DNA of 64,000 bases from Mucilaginibacter oryzae (GTDB lineage Bacteria > Bacteroidota > Bacteroidia > Sphingobacteriales > Sphingobacteriaceae), in assembly GCF_003148845.1 (NCBI RefSeq), contig NZ_QGHA01000001.1, positions 992,001-1,056,000 of the forward strand, read 5' to 3'. Positions 53,386 to 61,200 of the stretch are shown here, in pieces (position 1 is the first letter of the stretch; the number at the start of each line of letters is the position of its first letter). Under the pieces are notes generated by a model that worked only from the letters and a program-made list of their open reading frames with translations, did no database searches and was not told where the DNA came from. The position numbers and the translations under genes were made by a program.

Positions 53386-54846
53386 ATGCAAAAAAAGTAT
53401 TTAATTGCCTGTTTAGTTGCAGGCGGATTATTGAGGGCGGGCTTTGCCTGCGCGCAAAGCAAAGCACCTTATTCAGTAGCCAACAAATCTGTTAAGGTGA
53501 TTGTATCCGAGCAAAACGCCGGTTATAAGTTCAAAGAAACAGAAACTTTGAAGTTTGCCTCCAAACCACAACCTGCCGAAACGGAAGTGGCCATTTTTGT
53601 TGATCCGGCAAAAACGTTCCAAACCATGATCGGTATAGGCGGCGCGCTAACCGATGCTTCGGCCGAAACCTTTGCCAAACTATCAAAGGATAAGCAAAAG
53701 GAATTTTTAACCGCTTATTATGATAAAACTAAAGGTATCGGCTATGCTTTCGGTCGTACCCCTATCCAAAGCTGCGATTTTTCGAGCGAAAGCTACAGTT
53801 ATGTAAAACCAGGTGATAAGGACTTAAAAACCTTCGACATCAGCCACGATAAAACCTATCGCATCCCTTTTATCAAAGCAGCAACCGCGGCAGCAGGCGG
53901 TAAGCTAACCCTTTTTGTATCCCCATGGAGCCCTCCGGCTTTCATGAAAGATAACAATGATGTACTGCATGGCGGCAAGCTTAAAAAAGAGTTTGACCAA
54001 AGCTGGGCAAACTTTTATGTAAAATTCATTAAAGCCTACGAAAAAGAAGGCGTACCTATCTGGGGCCTTTCGGTTCAAAACGAACCTATGGCTAAACAAA
54101 GCTGGGAATCGTGTATGTACACTGCCGAAGAAGAGCGCGATTTTGTAAAAAACTTTTTAGGCCCAACCCTGCAAAAGCAAGGCTTAGCCAGCAAAAAACT
54201 GATTGTTTGGGACCATAACCGCGATTTGCTTTACCAGCGCGCCAGCACCATTCTGGAAGATCCGGCTGCTGCCAAATACATCTGGGGTATCGGTTTCCAC
54301 TGGTATGAAACATGGACCGGTGCAGGCCAGAATTTTGAGGCTACCAGACGCACCCACGAATCATTCCCGGCTAAAAACCTAATATTTACCGAGGGCTGTA
54401 TTGAAAAATTCGATTTTAATAAAATCAACGATTGGTCGCTTGGCGAACGTTACGGCTTATCGATGATCAATGATTTTAACGCCGGTACAGTAGCCTGGAC
54501 CGACTGGAACGTTTTGCTTGATGAAAAAGGCGGACCGAACCATGTGGGTAACTTCTGCTTTGCGCCCATACATGCCGATTTGCGCAACGGCAACCTGATC
54601 TATACCAGTTCCTACTATTACATAGGTCATTTTTCTAAATATATTCATCCCGGCGCCAAACGCATCAGCGCCGTGGCCAGCCGCGATAAACTGTTAACCA
54701 CAGCTTATCAAAACCCTGATGGCTCGGTTGCTGTGGTGGTAATGAACAAAACCGACGAGAAGATAGATTACAGCCTTTGGATAAAAGGAAAAGCTGCCAA
54801 CACCACCGCGCTGCCGCATTCAATTGCAACACTTATTGTGCAGTGA
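53386..54846 (+). CDS. Glycoside hydrolase family 30 (glucosylceramidase / beta-1,6-glucanase type)
   Basis: 486 residues with a signal peptide ending FACAQ. The (beta/alpha)8 barrel carries GIGGALTDASAETFAKL, RTPIQSCDFSS, SPWSPPAFMKDN, the acid/base Glu 233 in LSVQNEPM and the nucleophile Glu 336 in IFTEGCIE, all typical of GH30. The beta-sandwich side domain is formed by both ends of the chain and closes with SVAVVVMNKTDE. Likely substrates are beta-glucosides such as glucosylceramide or beta-1,6-glucan. It has its own promoter and is not in a PUL. Confidence 0.94.
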   Translation: MQKKYLIACLVAGGLLRAGFACAQSKAPYSVANKSVKVIVSEQNAGYKFKETETLKFASKPQPAETEVAIFVDPAKTFQTMIGIGGALTDASAETFAKLSKDKQKEFLTAYYDKTKGIGYAFGRTPIQSCDFSSESYSYVKPGDKDLKTFDISHDKTYRIPFIKAATAAAGGKLTLFVSPWSPPAFMKDNNDVLHGGKLKKEFDQSWANFYVKFIKAYEKEGVPIWGLSVQNEPMAKQSWESCMYTAEEERDFVKNFLGPTLQKQGLASKKLIVWDHNRDLLYQRASTILEDPAAAKYIWGIGFHWYETWTGAGQNFEATRRTHESFPAKNLIFTEGCIEKFDFNKINDWSLGERYGLSMINDFNAGTVAWTDWNVLLDEKGGPNHVGNFCFAPIHADLRNGNLIYTSSYYYIGHFSKYIHPGAKRISAVASRDKLLTTAYQNPDGSVAVVVMNKTDEKIDYSLWIKGKAANTTALPHSIATLIVQ

Positions 54847-54943
54847 GCGTACAACAATCTTTAGTTAATCAATCAACTAAATCTCTGGTATGGTGGGTCA
54901 GGTTTCTGATCCACCATTATCATTGATGGAGAAATAAACCGGC

Positions 54944-55768
54944 TTACTCAAATACCACCGTTTTATTTTTGTGCACAAACACCCTGTCTTCAAAAACAAG
55001 TTTCATTGCTTTGGCCAGCACAGCGGTTTCTACTTCCTGGCCGGCCTTCACCATATCTTTCCAGCTATACGAGTGATTTACCGGTACAATTTGCTGCGCG
55101 ATGATGGGGCCTTCGTCCAACTCGTCGGATACATAATGCGCGGTAGCGCCGATCAGCTTTACTCCCCGCTCAAAGGCCTGCTTATAGGGGTTTGCTCCTA
55201 TAAACGCGGGTAAAAAAGAATGATGGATATTGATGATCTTCATCGGGAATTCGGCCACAAACCGCGGCGACAGGATACGCATATATTTAGCCAGCACTAC
55301 GTAGTCGGGCGTGTATTTTTTTATGGTTCCGATGATATTTTCCTCAAACGCGGCTTTATCCGCACTTTCGTGGCTGATGCAAAAGAACGGTATATCAAAG
55401 CGCTCACAGATGTTTTGCAGTTTATCATGATTGGCAATTACACACTGCACACTGGCCCCCAGGGTGCCGAAGTGGTTCCTGATCAAAATATCGCTTAAAC
55501 AATGATACTCTTTAGTAGCCAGCACCACTACCTTTTTTACGGGCTCAGGATTTACAGCGATGTAGGCCCCCTCAGGCAGGATTTTACGTAACGATTCCTC
55601 AACACCGGCAATATCACCATCCCCCACATCCAGGCGGGTAAAAAAAATATTTTCGTTATGATCAACATGCTCGCGCATGGAAACTATATTAAGCAGGTGC
55701 TTGGCCAATGTAGATGAAATGGCAGCCACGAGCCCAACCTTATCCTGGCATTGTATTACAATAATCAT
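54944..55768 (-). CDS. purU: Formyltetrahydrofolate deformylase
   Basis: 274 residues. N-terminal ACT domain (IIVIQCQDKVGLVAAISSTLAKHLLNIVSM; binds glycine or methionine as regulator) and C-terminal formyltransferase fold: VVLATKEYHCLSDIL, DYVVLAKYMRILS, IINIHHSFLPAFIGANPYKQAFERGVKLIGATAHYV and SDELDEGPIIAQ with the catalytic His and Asp. It hydrolyses 10-formyltetrahydrofolate to formate and tetrahydrofolate, thus supplying formate for purine synthesis and balancing one-carbon pools. Upstream (55811-55834) is a small hairpin cgggtta/taacccg. Confidence 0.95.
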   Translation of the reverse strand: MIIVIQCQDKVGLVAAISSTLAKHLLNIVSMREHVDHNENIFFTRLDVGDGDIAGVEESLRKILPEGAYIAVNPEPVKKVVVLATKEYHCLSDILIRNHFGTLGASVQCVIANHDKLQNICERFDIPFFCISHESADKAAFEENIIGTIKKYTPDYVVLAKYMRILSPRFVAEFPMKIINIHHSFLPAFIGANPYKQAFERGVKLIGATAHYVSDELDEGPIIAQQIVPVNHSYSWKDMVKAGQEVETAVLAKAMKLVFEDRVFVHKNKTVVFE

Positions 55769-55885
55769 GCTTTAATGATACAAAGAAATTTGCTGAACAT
55801 CAAAGCGCCCCGGGTTAAATAATTTTATAACCCGCTGTATCAAAGCGGCGTTCCGTATCGTAAAGCATAATATAAACCGATCATT

Positions 55886-56299
55886 ATGAAAAGAATAACT
55901 TTAATCCTCATCTCGGCATTATCGTGCGCCATCGGTGCATGTACCAAAAATAATAACCCGGGCCCCGGTAACCCAAACATTATTGGTAGCTGGCGCTGGG
56001 TAAAATCAGTAGGAGGTATTGGCGGCACTACTGTTACACCCGAGAGTAGCGGATATATCTACCGTTTTGAATTTGGGGCCGATAGCGTATTTAAAGATTA
56101 CCGGAATGGTAAACTGCTTAAACAAGCAAAGTATCATATTAACAAAAATTATAAATATACACCAACGCAGACGGTTGATTTGCTTAAAATAGATAGCAAC
56201 TTGTCGCCGGTGGCTTATGTGGTTAGGCATGATAGCCTTTTTTTTGATGATATTTTTATAGCCGATGGTTTTAGCAGCGTTTATGTACGGGTGAAATAA
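55886..56299 (+). CDS. Lipocalin-like lipoprotein
   Basis: 137 residues with a lipobox signal (LSCAIGAC, Cys 19). The mature part begins IIGSWRWVKSVGGIGG, the GxW start of a lipocalin-like barrel, and has alternating strands (YIYRFEFGADSVFKDYRNGK; VAYVVRHDSLFFDD). Bacteroidota have many such small lipoproteins with no assigned role; binding of a small hydrophobic ligand is possible. It converges with the gene at 56415, and a shared hairpin lies between. Confidence 0.7.
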   Translation: MKRITLILISALSCAIGACTKNNNPGPGNPNIIGSWRWVKSVGGIGGTTVTPESSGYIYRFEFGADSVFKDYRNGKLLKQAKYHINKNYKYTPTQTVDLLKIDSNLSPVAYVVRHDSLFFDDIFIADGFSSVYVRVK

Positions 56300-56355
56300 G
56301 CAGTTTTATAACCGCTATGTTTACCGCAGCCATTGTGTCAGGTTGTATATAAAAT

Positions 56356-56400
56356 TCCCGGTAGCTATCTGAGGTCTTTAACATCGGACAGCTACCGGGA
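56356..56400. terminator. Bidirectional terminator-type hairpin between convergent genes
   Basis: tcccggtagct at 56356-56366 pairs perfectly with agctaccggga at 56390-56400. On the minus strand it is followed by atttta, so it serves best for the gene stopping at 56415; on the plus strand the tail is weaker. Confidence 0.7.
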
Positions 56401-56414
56401 GCTTTACGACTATT

Positions 56415-56774
56415 TTACTTATTACTATGCCCCGCCTTCATCATATCCCTCACCGCCAGGGCTAAGGATAGTTTTTCAGCATTATCCAGATCAGTATGCT
56501 TTTCGCCGCCGTTAAACCGGTAGGCAACTTTGCCGGCCTCGTCGCTTTCGGCCTCAATTTCCAGATCGCCGTTTTTATAGCTCATCATTCCGTTGGGCGA
56601 AATCCTGGCGACCGCCGTACTATCCGGCGTAAAATAAGCGTGACCGTGGTATTCTATTCTTCGCTCCTTACCGTTGTTATTTTCAACTATTACGGTATGC
56701 CTTCCGCCTATGTGGCAACCATCTAACAAGGCAATAATGCCAATTAATACCAGTACATATCCTAACGTTTTCAT
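56415..56774 (-). CDS. Small lipoprotein, unknown function
   Basis: 119 residues from the ATG ending at 56774 (MKTLGYVLVLIGIIALLDGC, lipobox LLDGC). A longer frame to 56882 adds an implausible hydrophobic leader; the -7 element TACCTTTG at 56817-56824 (minus strand) supports the inner start. The mature part has ENNNGKERRIEYHGHAYF and MSYKNGDLEIEAESDEAGK, a charged strand-rich sequence, and ends with a helix (AEKLSLALAVRDMMK). No family is recognised. Confidence 0.65.
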   Translation of the reverse strand: MKTLGYVLVLIGIIALLDGCHIGGRHTVIVENNNGKERRIEYHGHAYFTPDSTAVARISPNGMMSYKNGDLEIEAESDEAGKVAYRFNGGEKHTDLDNAEKLSLALAVRDMMKAGHSNK

Positions 56775-56890
56775 GGTGTTTATTTTTTTGATAATTATTT
56801 TAACCTTTGATAGAAACAAAGGTAATATTAAACACAGTACTATACAATACATAGTACTATAAAAAATAAAATTATTCCACAAAAAATAAA

Positions 56891-56914
56891 AAGCCCCACC
56901 GATTGGGCGGGGCT
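56891..56914 (-). terminator. Intrinsic terminator after the pentapeptide-repeat gene
   Basis: On the minus strand agccccgcccaatcggtggg then gct forms a stem with one mismatch and a four-base loop, followed by ttttta and more T residues. It begins 20 bases past the stop codon at 56935. Confidence 0.85.
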
Positions 56915-56934
56915 GAGCTTTAATTAGATAGATC

Positions 56935-57363
56935 TTACTTATTCAACTCATAAATCCTCAGTAATTCGTTTACGTCTACTCCATTAATTTTCATTCCCGT
57001 CAAATTACAATCTGAAATTTCAACATCAACCAGGTTACAATTGGTTATGGTGCTGCCTGCCAGGTAGCAGTTTTCAAATTTAAGCGGACGCTGTTTCACA
57101 TCGGGGTCATAAGCAGGATGCCCCTCGGGCGGCATGCCGATATCATGAATGTATGCCCCGCCAAGCTGGGCATATTGTATTTCGAGGTCGCTAAGATTAG
57201 CATCTTCAATTTTCAGGTTGGTCATACACACATCCCGGAAACTGGCATTGTTCATCATTACCTGCTCAAGGGTTGTTCCGTTGATAACAGCGCATTTTAC
57301 CTCAAGTACTTTTTGAGTTTCCTTTATGGTGACAACTCCGGTGTTGCCGGTTGAATTTTCCAT
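56935..57363 (-). CDS. Pentapeptide-repeat protein
   Basis: 142 residues. Repeats of the A(D/N)LxX type occur at about 40-70 (ASFRDVCMTNLKIEDANLSDLEIQYAQLGGAYI) and about 95-130 (ENCYLAGSTITNCNLVDVEISDCNLTGMKI), split by a Pro-rich loop (MPPEGHPAYDPDVKQRP). Together they would form a short right-handed quadrilateral beta-helix. No signal peptide, so it is cytoplasmic. Family roles range from topoisomerase protection to unknown; length here is too small for a DNA mimic of the Qnr kind. Confidence 0.78.
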   Translation of the reverse strand: MENSTGNTGVVTIKETQKVLEVKCAVINGTTLEQVMMNNASFRDVCMTNLKIEDANLSDLEIQYAQLGGAYIHDIGMPPEGHPAYDPDVKQRPLKFENCYLAGSTITNCNLVDVEISDCNLTGMKINGVDVNELLRIYELNK

Positions 57364-57582
57364 GGTTTGATTGTTGGCTTTGGATCAAATTTCATCAAAA
57401 TACAGCACAAGCAGAAGTTTAGTAAGCGACAAACAGGAGGTGTATTTGCGACAATCTGATCAGTAATGATTATTAAGCTTTAAACACTTTGCAGTTTAGT
57501 ATTTTTTTGAACCCATCATTAACAGGTGCTTTTCATAACTTTTAAATTAAGGATCACTGTTCAGTCAATATCTCCCAACTCG

Positions 57583-57590
57583 TAATTTTG
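57583..57590 (+). promoter_or_regulatory. Promoter -7 element before the 57619 gene
   Basis: TAATTTTG fits TAnnTTTG, 28 bases before the ATG. No TTTG at the -33 distance. Confidence 0.35.
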
Positions 57591-57618
57591 TGATCTTTTT
57601 GCTATTATTACAACCGAT

Positions 57619-58617
57619 ATGAAAACCCTATACCCTAACACAATCAAACTATTGAGCGGCTTTTTATTGGCCGCTGCATTACAAAGCTGCGTTAAACAAT
57701 CAGGCTCATGGCGTAATGACCAGATTCCGGGTGGTAAACGTGACGACTTCCACAAATTGAATGAACAATTACTTCACGACCTGAAGAGCAATAATACCGA
57801 CGACATCAGCAACCTTGAATCAAAGGATATGCTGGATGACCGCTCCAACCTGCGCCGGATTGAAATAGTTGGCAATACAGCCAAAACTGCCGATTATGAA
57901 CTTTACGACGAATTTTATGTAATTAACAGGCATCGCACTTCTGATACGGTGGAAAATACTTCAGCTGGTATAAACAGCTACCGCCTTATTTATAACGGTA
58001 TTGAACACGAAATGTATTTCGCGTTGTTTTTACCTAAAGATAAAAATTTACCAAACCAGGAGATGGTCACCGCCATGTATGCCAAATACAACTACGGCTG
58101 GAAATTAGCTTCATTAAATAGCAACACTTACAAAATAAACGGAAAAACAGCACCCGAACTTTACACTGTTGCCAGACAGAAGTTCGACAAAACGCAGTAC
58201 GCCGATGCCCGTCTGGCGGCCGAGCTCTCGCTGCAATGCAACGCCCCGAACGATTACTGGCAATACACACACGATGCCGACGCGGGCAAAATCTTTCAGG
58301 AAGCAGCCGAAGCTACGGCTACGCATTATCGTTTCCCGCTTACTATTGATGATGTGGCCAGCCAGCCAAAGATTTTCAGGATAGGCAACCAAAAAAACAG
58401 CCACGGTTGGTTCCCGGTAGTTTACTACACAACTAAAGTGAGCATTGCCGATACTAATGCCGTAAAAGCCGAAAATATGAAGATCAGGAAGGTGATTAAC
58501 AAACTGCTGCCCGGTATTGATGCGGATAAGGATTATATGTTTTATTCGGCATGCAGCAAGCTACCTTTGGGTGCAGGCAGGGTTGACCATTTTGATATGA
58601 CGGTGAAGTTGAGGTAG
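57619..58617 (+). CDS. Hypothetical lipoprotein
   Basis: 332 residues with a lipoprotein signal ending LQSC (Cys 24). The N-terminal half is charged and strand-rich (IEHEMYFALFLPKDKNLPN; MYAKYNYGWKLASLNSNTYKI). The middle (about 180-230) has helix pairs like a single TPR (YTVARQKFDKTQYADARLAAELSLQC). The C-terminal part GWFPVVYYTTKVSI is again strand-rich. No family is recognised, and no linked genes suggest a role. Confidence 0.7.
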   Translation: MKTLYPNTIKLLSGFLLAAALQSCVKQSGSWRNDQIPGGKRDDFHKLNEQLLHDLKSNNTDDISNLESKDMLDDRSNLRRIEIVGNTAKTADYELYDEFYVINRHRTSDTVENTSAGINSYRLIYNGIEHEMYFALFLPKDKNLPNQEMVTAMYAKYNYGWKLASLNSNTYKINGKTAPELYTVARQKFDKTQYADARLAAELSLQCNAPNDYWQYTHDADAGKIFQEAAEATATHYRFPLTIDDVASQPKIFRIGNQKNSHGWFPVVYYTTKVSIADTNAVKAENMKIRKVINKLLPGIDADKDYMFYSACSKLPLGAGRVDHFDMTVKLR

Positions 58618-58645
58618 CAACTACACATGATATGTTTCAAAGCAC

Positions 58646-58737
58646 GTTGTCATCCTGAGTGATAGCGAAGGATCTTCTGCGATGTGCATGGCGGCTATAC
58701 AGGGCGAAGAAGATCCTTCGTTCCTCAGGATGACAAA
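58646..58737. repeat. Dispersed inverted repeat (tgtcatcctgag type)
   Basis: Left arm 58646-58680 (gttgtcatcctgag, then gcgaaggatcttctgc) and right arm 58703-58737 (gcgaagaagatccttcgttc, then ctcaggatgacaa) are complementary with a 22-base spacer. Elements of this kind are widespread as intergenic repeats in bacteria. Confidence 0.8.
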
Positions 58738-58761
58738 ATGGCGATGTCATATCTTATTACC

Positions 58762-58907
58762 GGTCGAAGTTTAGCGGCAGCGTAATTTCGTCCTAATCTA
58801 TTGGAAGCATTCTGCTTCCGTGGTCTTGCTTGCTATAACTTGCTATAAAGTTAAGCTGAAAGTTAACACAGTATAGGTCGAAGTTACGCTATCGCTAAAC
58901 TTCAACC
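58762..58907. repeat. Nested inverted repeat (ggtcgaagtttagc type)
   Basis: Two 32-base arms, 58762-58793 and 58876-58907, are inverted copies (27 of 32 bases). Each arm is itself a hairpin (ggtcgaagttacgc with gctaaacttcaacc). With the repeat at 58646 they fill most of the 355-base gene-free gap 58618-58972; nothing coding is seen there. Confidence 0.8.
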
Positions 58908-58920
58908 AGTCAGTCTATAA

Positions 58921-58958
58921 AACATAAAAGGGAACAGCAAGCCGTTCCCTTTTATGTT
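58921..58958 (-). terminator. Intrinsic terminator after the alpha-galactosidase gene
   Basis: aacataaaagggaac (58921-58935) and its exact complement at 58944-58958 form a 15-bp perfect stem with an eight-base loop, 15 bases past the stop codon at 58973. The T/A-rich ends give a T-rich tail on both strands. Confidence 0.85.
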
Positions 58959-58972
58959 TTATAAAGCTTTAA

Positions 58973-61186
58973 TTAAATAGCTTCCAACTGCAATACAACA
59001 CTGGTATGGGAGGCGTTGGTTTTCGGATTAATACCAACGTTCATCAGGAAATCGCCGGTAAACGTCTGATCATCATTACCCAATACAGAACCCCTGCCCG
59101 GGAAAATATTGATCTCTTTTACACGGTATTTTTTATTCGGATCCAGGCCTTTTAAACGCACCGGAACTTTGGTACCCGAACCATAGCGGTTATTCACCAA
59201 GTAATTAAACATTACCGCTTTTGATTTATCGGTGTTTACATACATGATAGATGCCACGTCGTTATCCCATGGTGAGGCTAAGCGGTACTGGTCGCCGTGC
59301 CAGATAGCGTCCTTCAAACCATCATAGTTTTTTAGGGCCGATTGGCAGAAGGCCAGTTCATCTTCGCTTAGTTTACCGATCACGATATCGAAGCCCAATT
59401 TACCCATCATCGCCACATCCACACGGTATTTGATAGGTTGTTTGCCCCAATCGGTTACGTGGTTTGAACTGGTGATAGCCGGGTAAAAGAACGAATATTC
59501 CCACTGGATAAACACACGCTCCAACGGATCGGTATTGTCACTTGGCCAGTACTCGGTAAAGTACTGCAGTGCGCCATAATCAACACGGCCGCCACCGCCC
59601 GAGCAAAGCATTAACGGCACCTTGGGGTATTTGGCTCGTACGCGTTTCAGTACATTATATAAACCATTCACATAATCAACGTAGATGTGCGACTGGTCTT
59701 TTTTCAGGTAAGCCGAGTAAGCGTTATAAATTACCGCGTTACAATCCCACTTAATATAAGCAAGGTCGGGATTTTTGGTGAACAGGTTATCAACCACACC
59801 GAATACAAAATCCTGCACTTTAGGGTTGGCCAAATCAAGCACCAACTGGTTACGGAAGTATTTTTCGGGGCGGTTTGGCTGTTTGATCACCCAATCAGGA
59901 TGGGCTTTATACAGATCGCTGGCCGGATTAACCATTTCCGGCTCAATCCAGATCCCGAATTTTACACCGTTGGCCTGCGCTTCTTTTACCAGGGAGCTGA
60001 TCCCGTTTGGCAGCTTTTGTTTGTTCTCCTGCCAATCGCCCAAACCGGCGTTATCGCCGTTGCGCGGGTGATTGTTACCAAACCAGCCGTCATCCAACAA
60101 AAACAGATCGACCCCTAATTTCTTGGTATCTTTTAACAAACCGGCAAGCTTGCTCTCGTTAAAATCAAAATAGGTAGATTCCCAGTTGTTGAGTAGCGTA
60201 AGCCTTGAACCGTTACCATCAACAATTTTATACTGACGCGCCCAGCTTTGCAGTTTACGACTGGCATCGCCTTTACCATGATCCGAATAAGTGTACAGGA
60301 AAGCAGGCGTAGTAAACTCAACACCCGGCTTTAAATGATACTCGGAAGCCGCGTTATTGATACCGGCAATAATTTTGAGGTTGTTAGCCACGTCCAGCTC
60401 AAAGTCGACCCTGAAATTACCCGACCATTCCAACGCGCCGTAAAGCACCTTACCTTCATCTTCAGTAGCAGGTTTATCCATTGATATGGCAAACATTGAA
60501 TGTTCGTACAGGTTGGCACGGGTGCCCAGTTTGCTATCGATAGTTTTAATACCATGCGTTAAACGGGCTTCTTCGGGCTGTACTTCCATAGCCCAGTTGC
60601 CATGGTACTGTTTCAGCCAAAAACCGCCCGGAGTGTTGCCCTTCAGGTTTAAATTGGCTGATGCGTATTTGTTCAGGGTAACAACACCCTTTTCGTTATG
60701 CTTAATTACCGACCATTGCTCGGTAACATCCTCCTTATAATAGGTTTTATAATAAAGCTTTACCTCAAAATCATACACCGGATCTTTCATCGTAACCACC
60801 AGTAATGAAACATCATCGCTCACCTTGCTTACGGTATGGTTTACATAAACCAAGTTCAGCGATTTATTGCCATCGGCATGGGTAACGGTAATAGCAGGCT
60901 CGCCAAGGCTCGCAGAGCCTGATGGGGTATAAACATCATTCTGCACGCCCGAATCATCGGCCTGTCTGTACATTTTGGAGATACGGGCATACTCGGCGCT
61001 GTTGGCCAGTTTAGTGCCCAGGTACACCATGTTCAGGTGCTTTTCGGCATCTGTTTGCAGTACAATGGCGTTGTGTTGTGTTTCTACAGGGATGGTTACA
61101 TCCTGCGCTGCCGCCCTACCGGCAAACAGCATGGAGCCTGCAAAAAGCAGGACCAGTGGTAAAGTTTTGTTTTGAGTAGTTCTCAC
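58973..61186 (-). CDS. Alpha-galactosidase, glycoside hydrolase family 36
   Basis: 737 residues, signal peptide at 1-27 (ending GRAAAQ). Three-domain GH36 layout: beta-supersandwich (30-310), (beta/alpha)8 barrel (about 320-640) and a C-terminal sandwich. Barrel motifs: LLDDGWFG, GIWIEPEMVNP, AYIKWDCN with the nucleophile Asp 481, CSGGGGRVDYGAL and WPSDNTDPLER with acid/base Asp 550. It removes terminal alpha-galactose from oligosaccharides of the raffinose or galactomannan type in the periplasm. It follows a DUF5107/TPR gene by 14 bases on the same strand, so the two form an operon. Confidence 0.95.
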   Translation of the reverse strand: MRTTQNKTLPLVLLFAGSMLFAGRAAAQDVTIPVETQHNAIVLQTDAEKHLNMVYLGTKLANSAEYARISKMYRQADDSGVQNDVYTPSGSASLGEPAITVTHADGNKSLNLVYVNHTVSKVSDDVSLLVVTMKDPVYDFEVKLYYKTYYKEDVTEQWSVIKHNEKGVVTLNKYASANLNLKGNTPGGFWLKQYHGNWAMEVQPEEARLTHGIKTIDSKLGTRANLYEHSMFAISMDKPATEDEGKVLYGALEWSGNFRVDFELDVANNLKIIAGINNAASEYHLKPGVEFTTPAFLYTYSDHGKGDASRKLQSWARQYKIVDGNGSRLTLLNNWESTYFDFNESKLAGLLKDTKKLGVDLFLLDDGWFGNNHPRNGDNAGLGDWQENKQKLPNGISSLVKEAQANGVKFGIWIEPEMVNPASDLYKAHPDWVIKQPNRPEKYFRNQLVLDLANPKVQDFVFGVVDNLFTKNPDLAYIKWDCNAVIYNAYSAYLKKDQSHIYVDYVNGLYNVLKRVRAKYPKVPLMLCSGGGGRVDYGALQYFTEYWPSDNTDPLERVFIQWEYSFFYPAITSSNHVTDWGKQPIKYRVDVAMMGKLGFDIVIGKLSEDELAFCQSALKNYDGLKDAIWHGDQYRLASPWDNDVASIMYVNTDKSKAVMFNYLVNNRYGSGTKVPVRLKGLDPNKKYRVKEINIFPGRGSVLGNDDQTFTGDFLMNVGINPKTNASHTSVVLQLEAI

Positions 61187-61200
61187 GTGTAAGTTTTGGT

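Noticed and set aside
54890..54916. Terminator after the GH30 gene
   Set aside because: A 10-of-11-base stem (atggtgggtca/tgatccaccat) is present but has no T-run on either strand; left uncalled.
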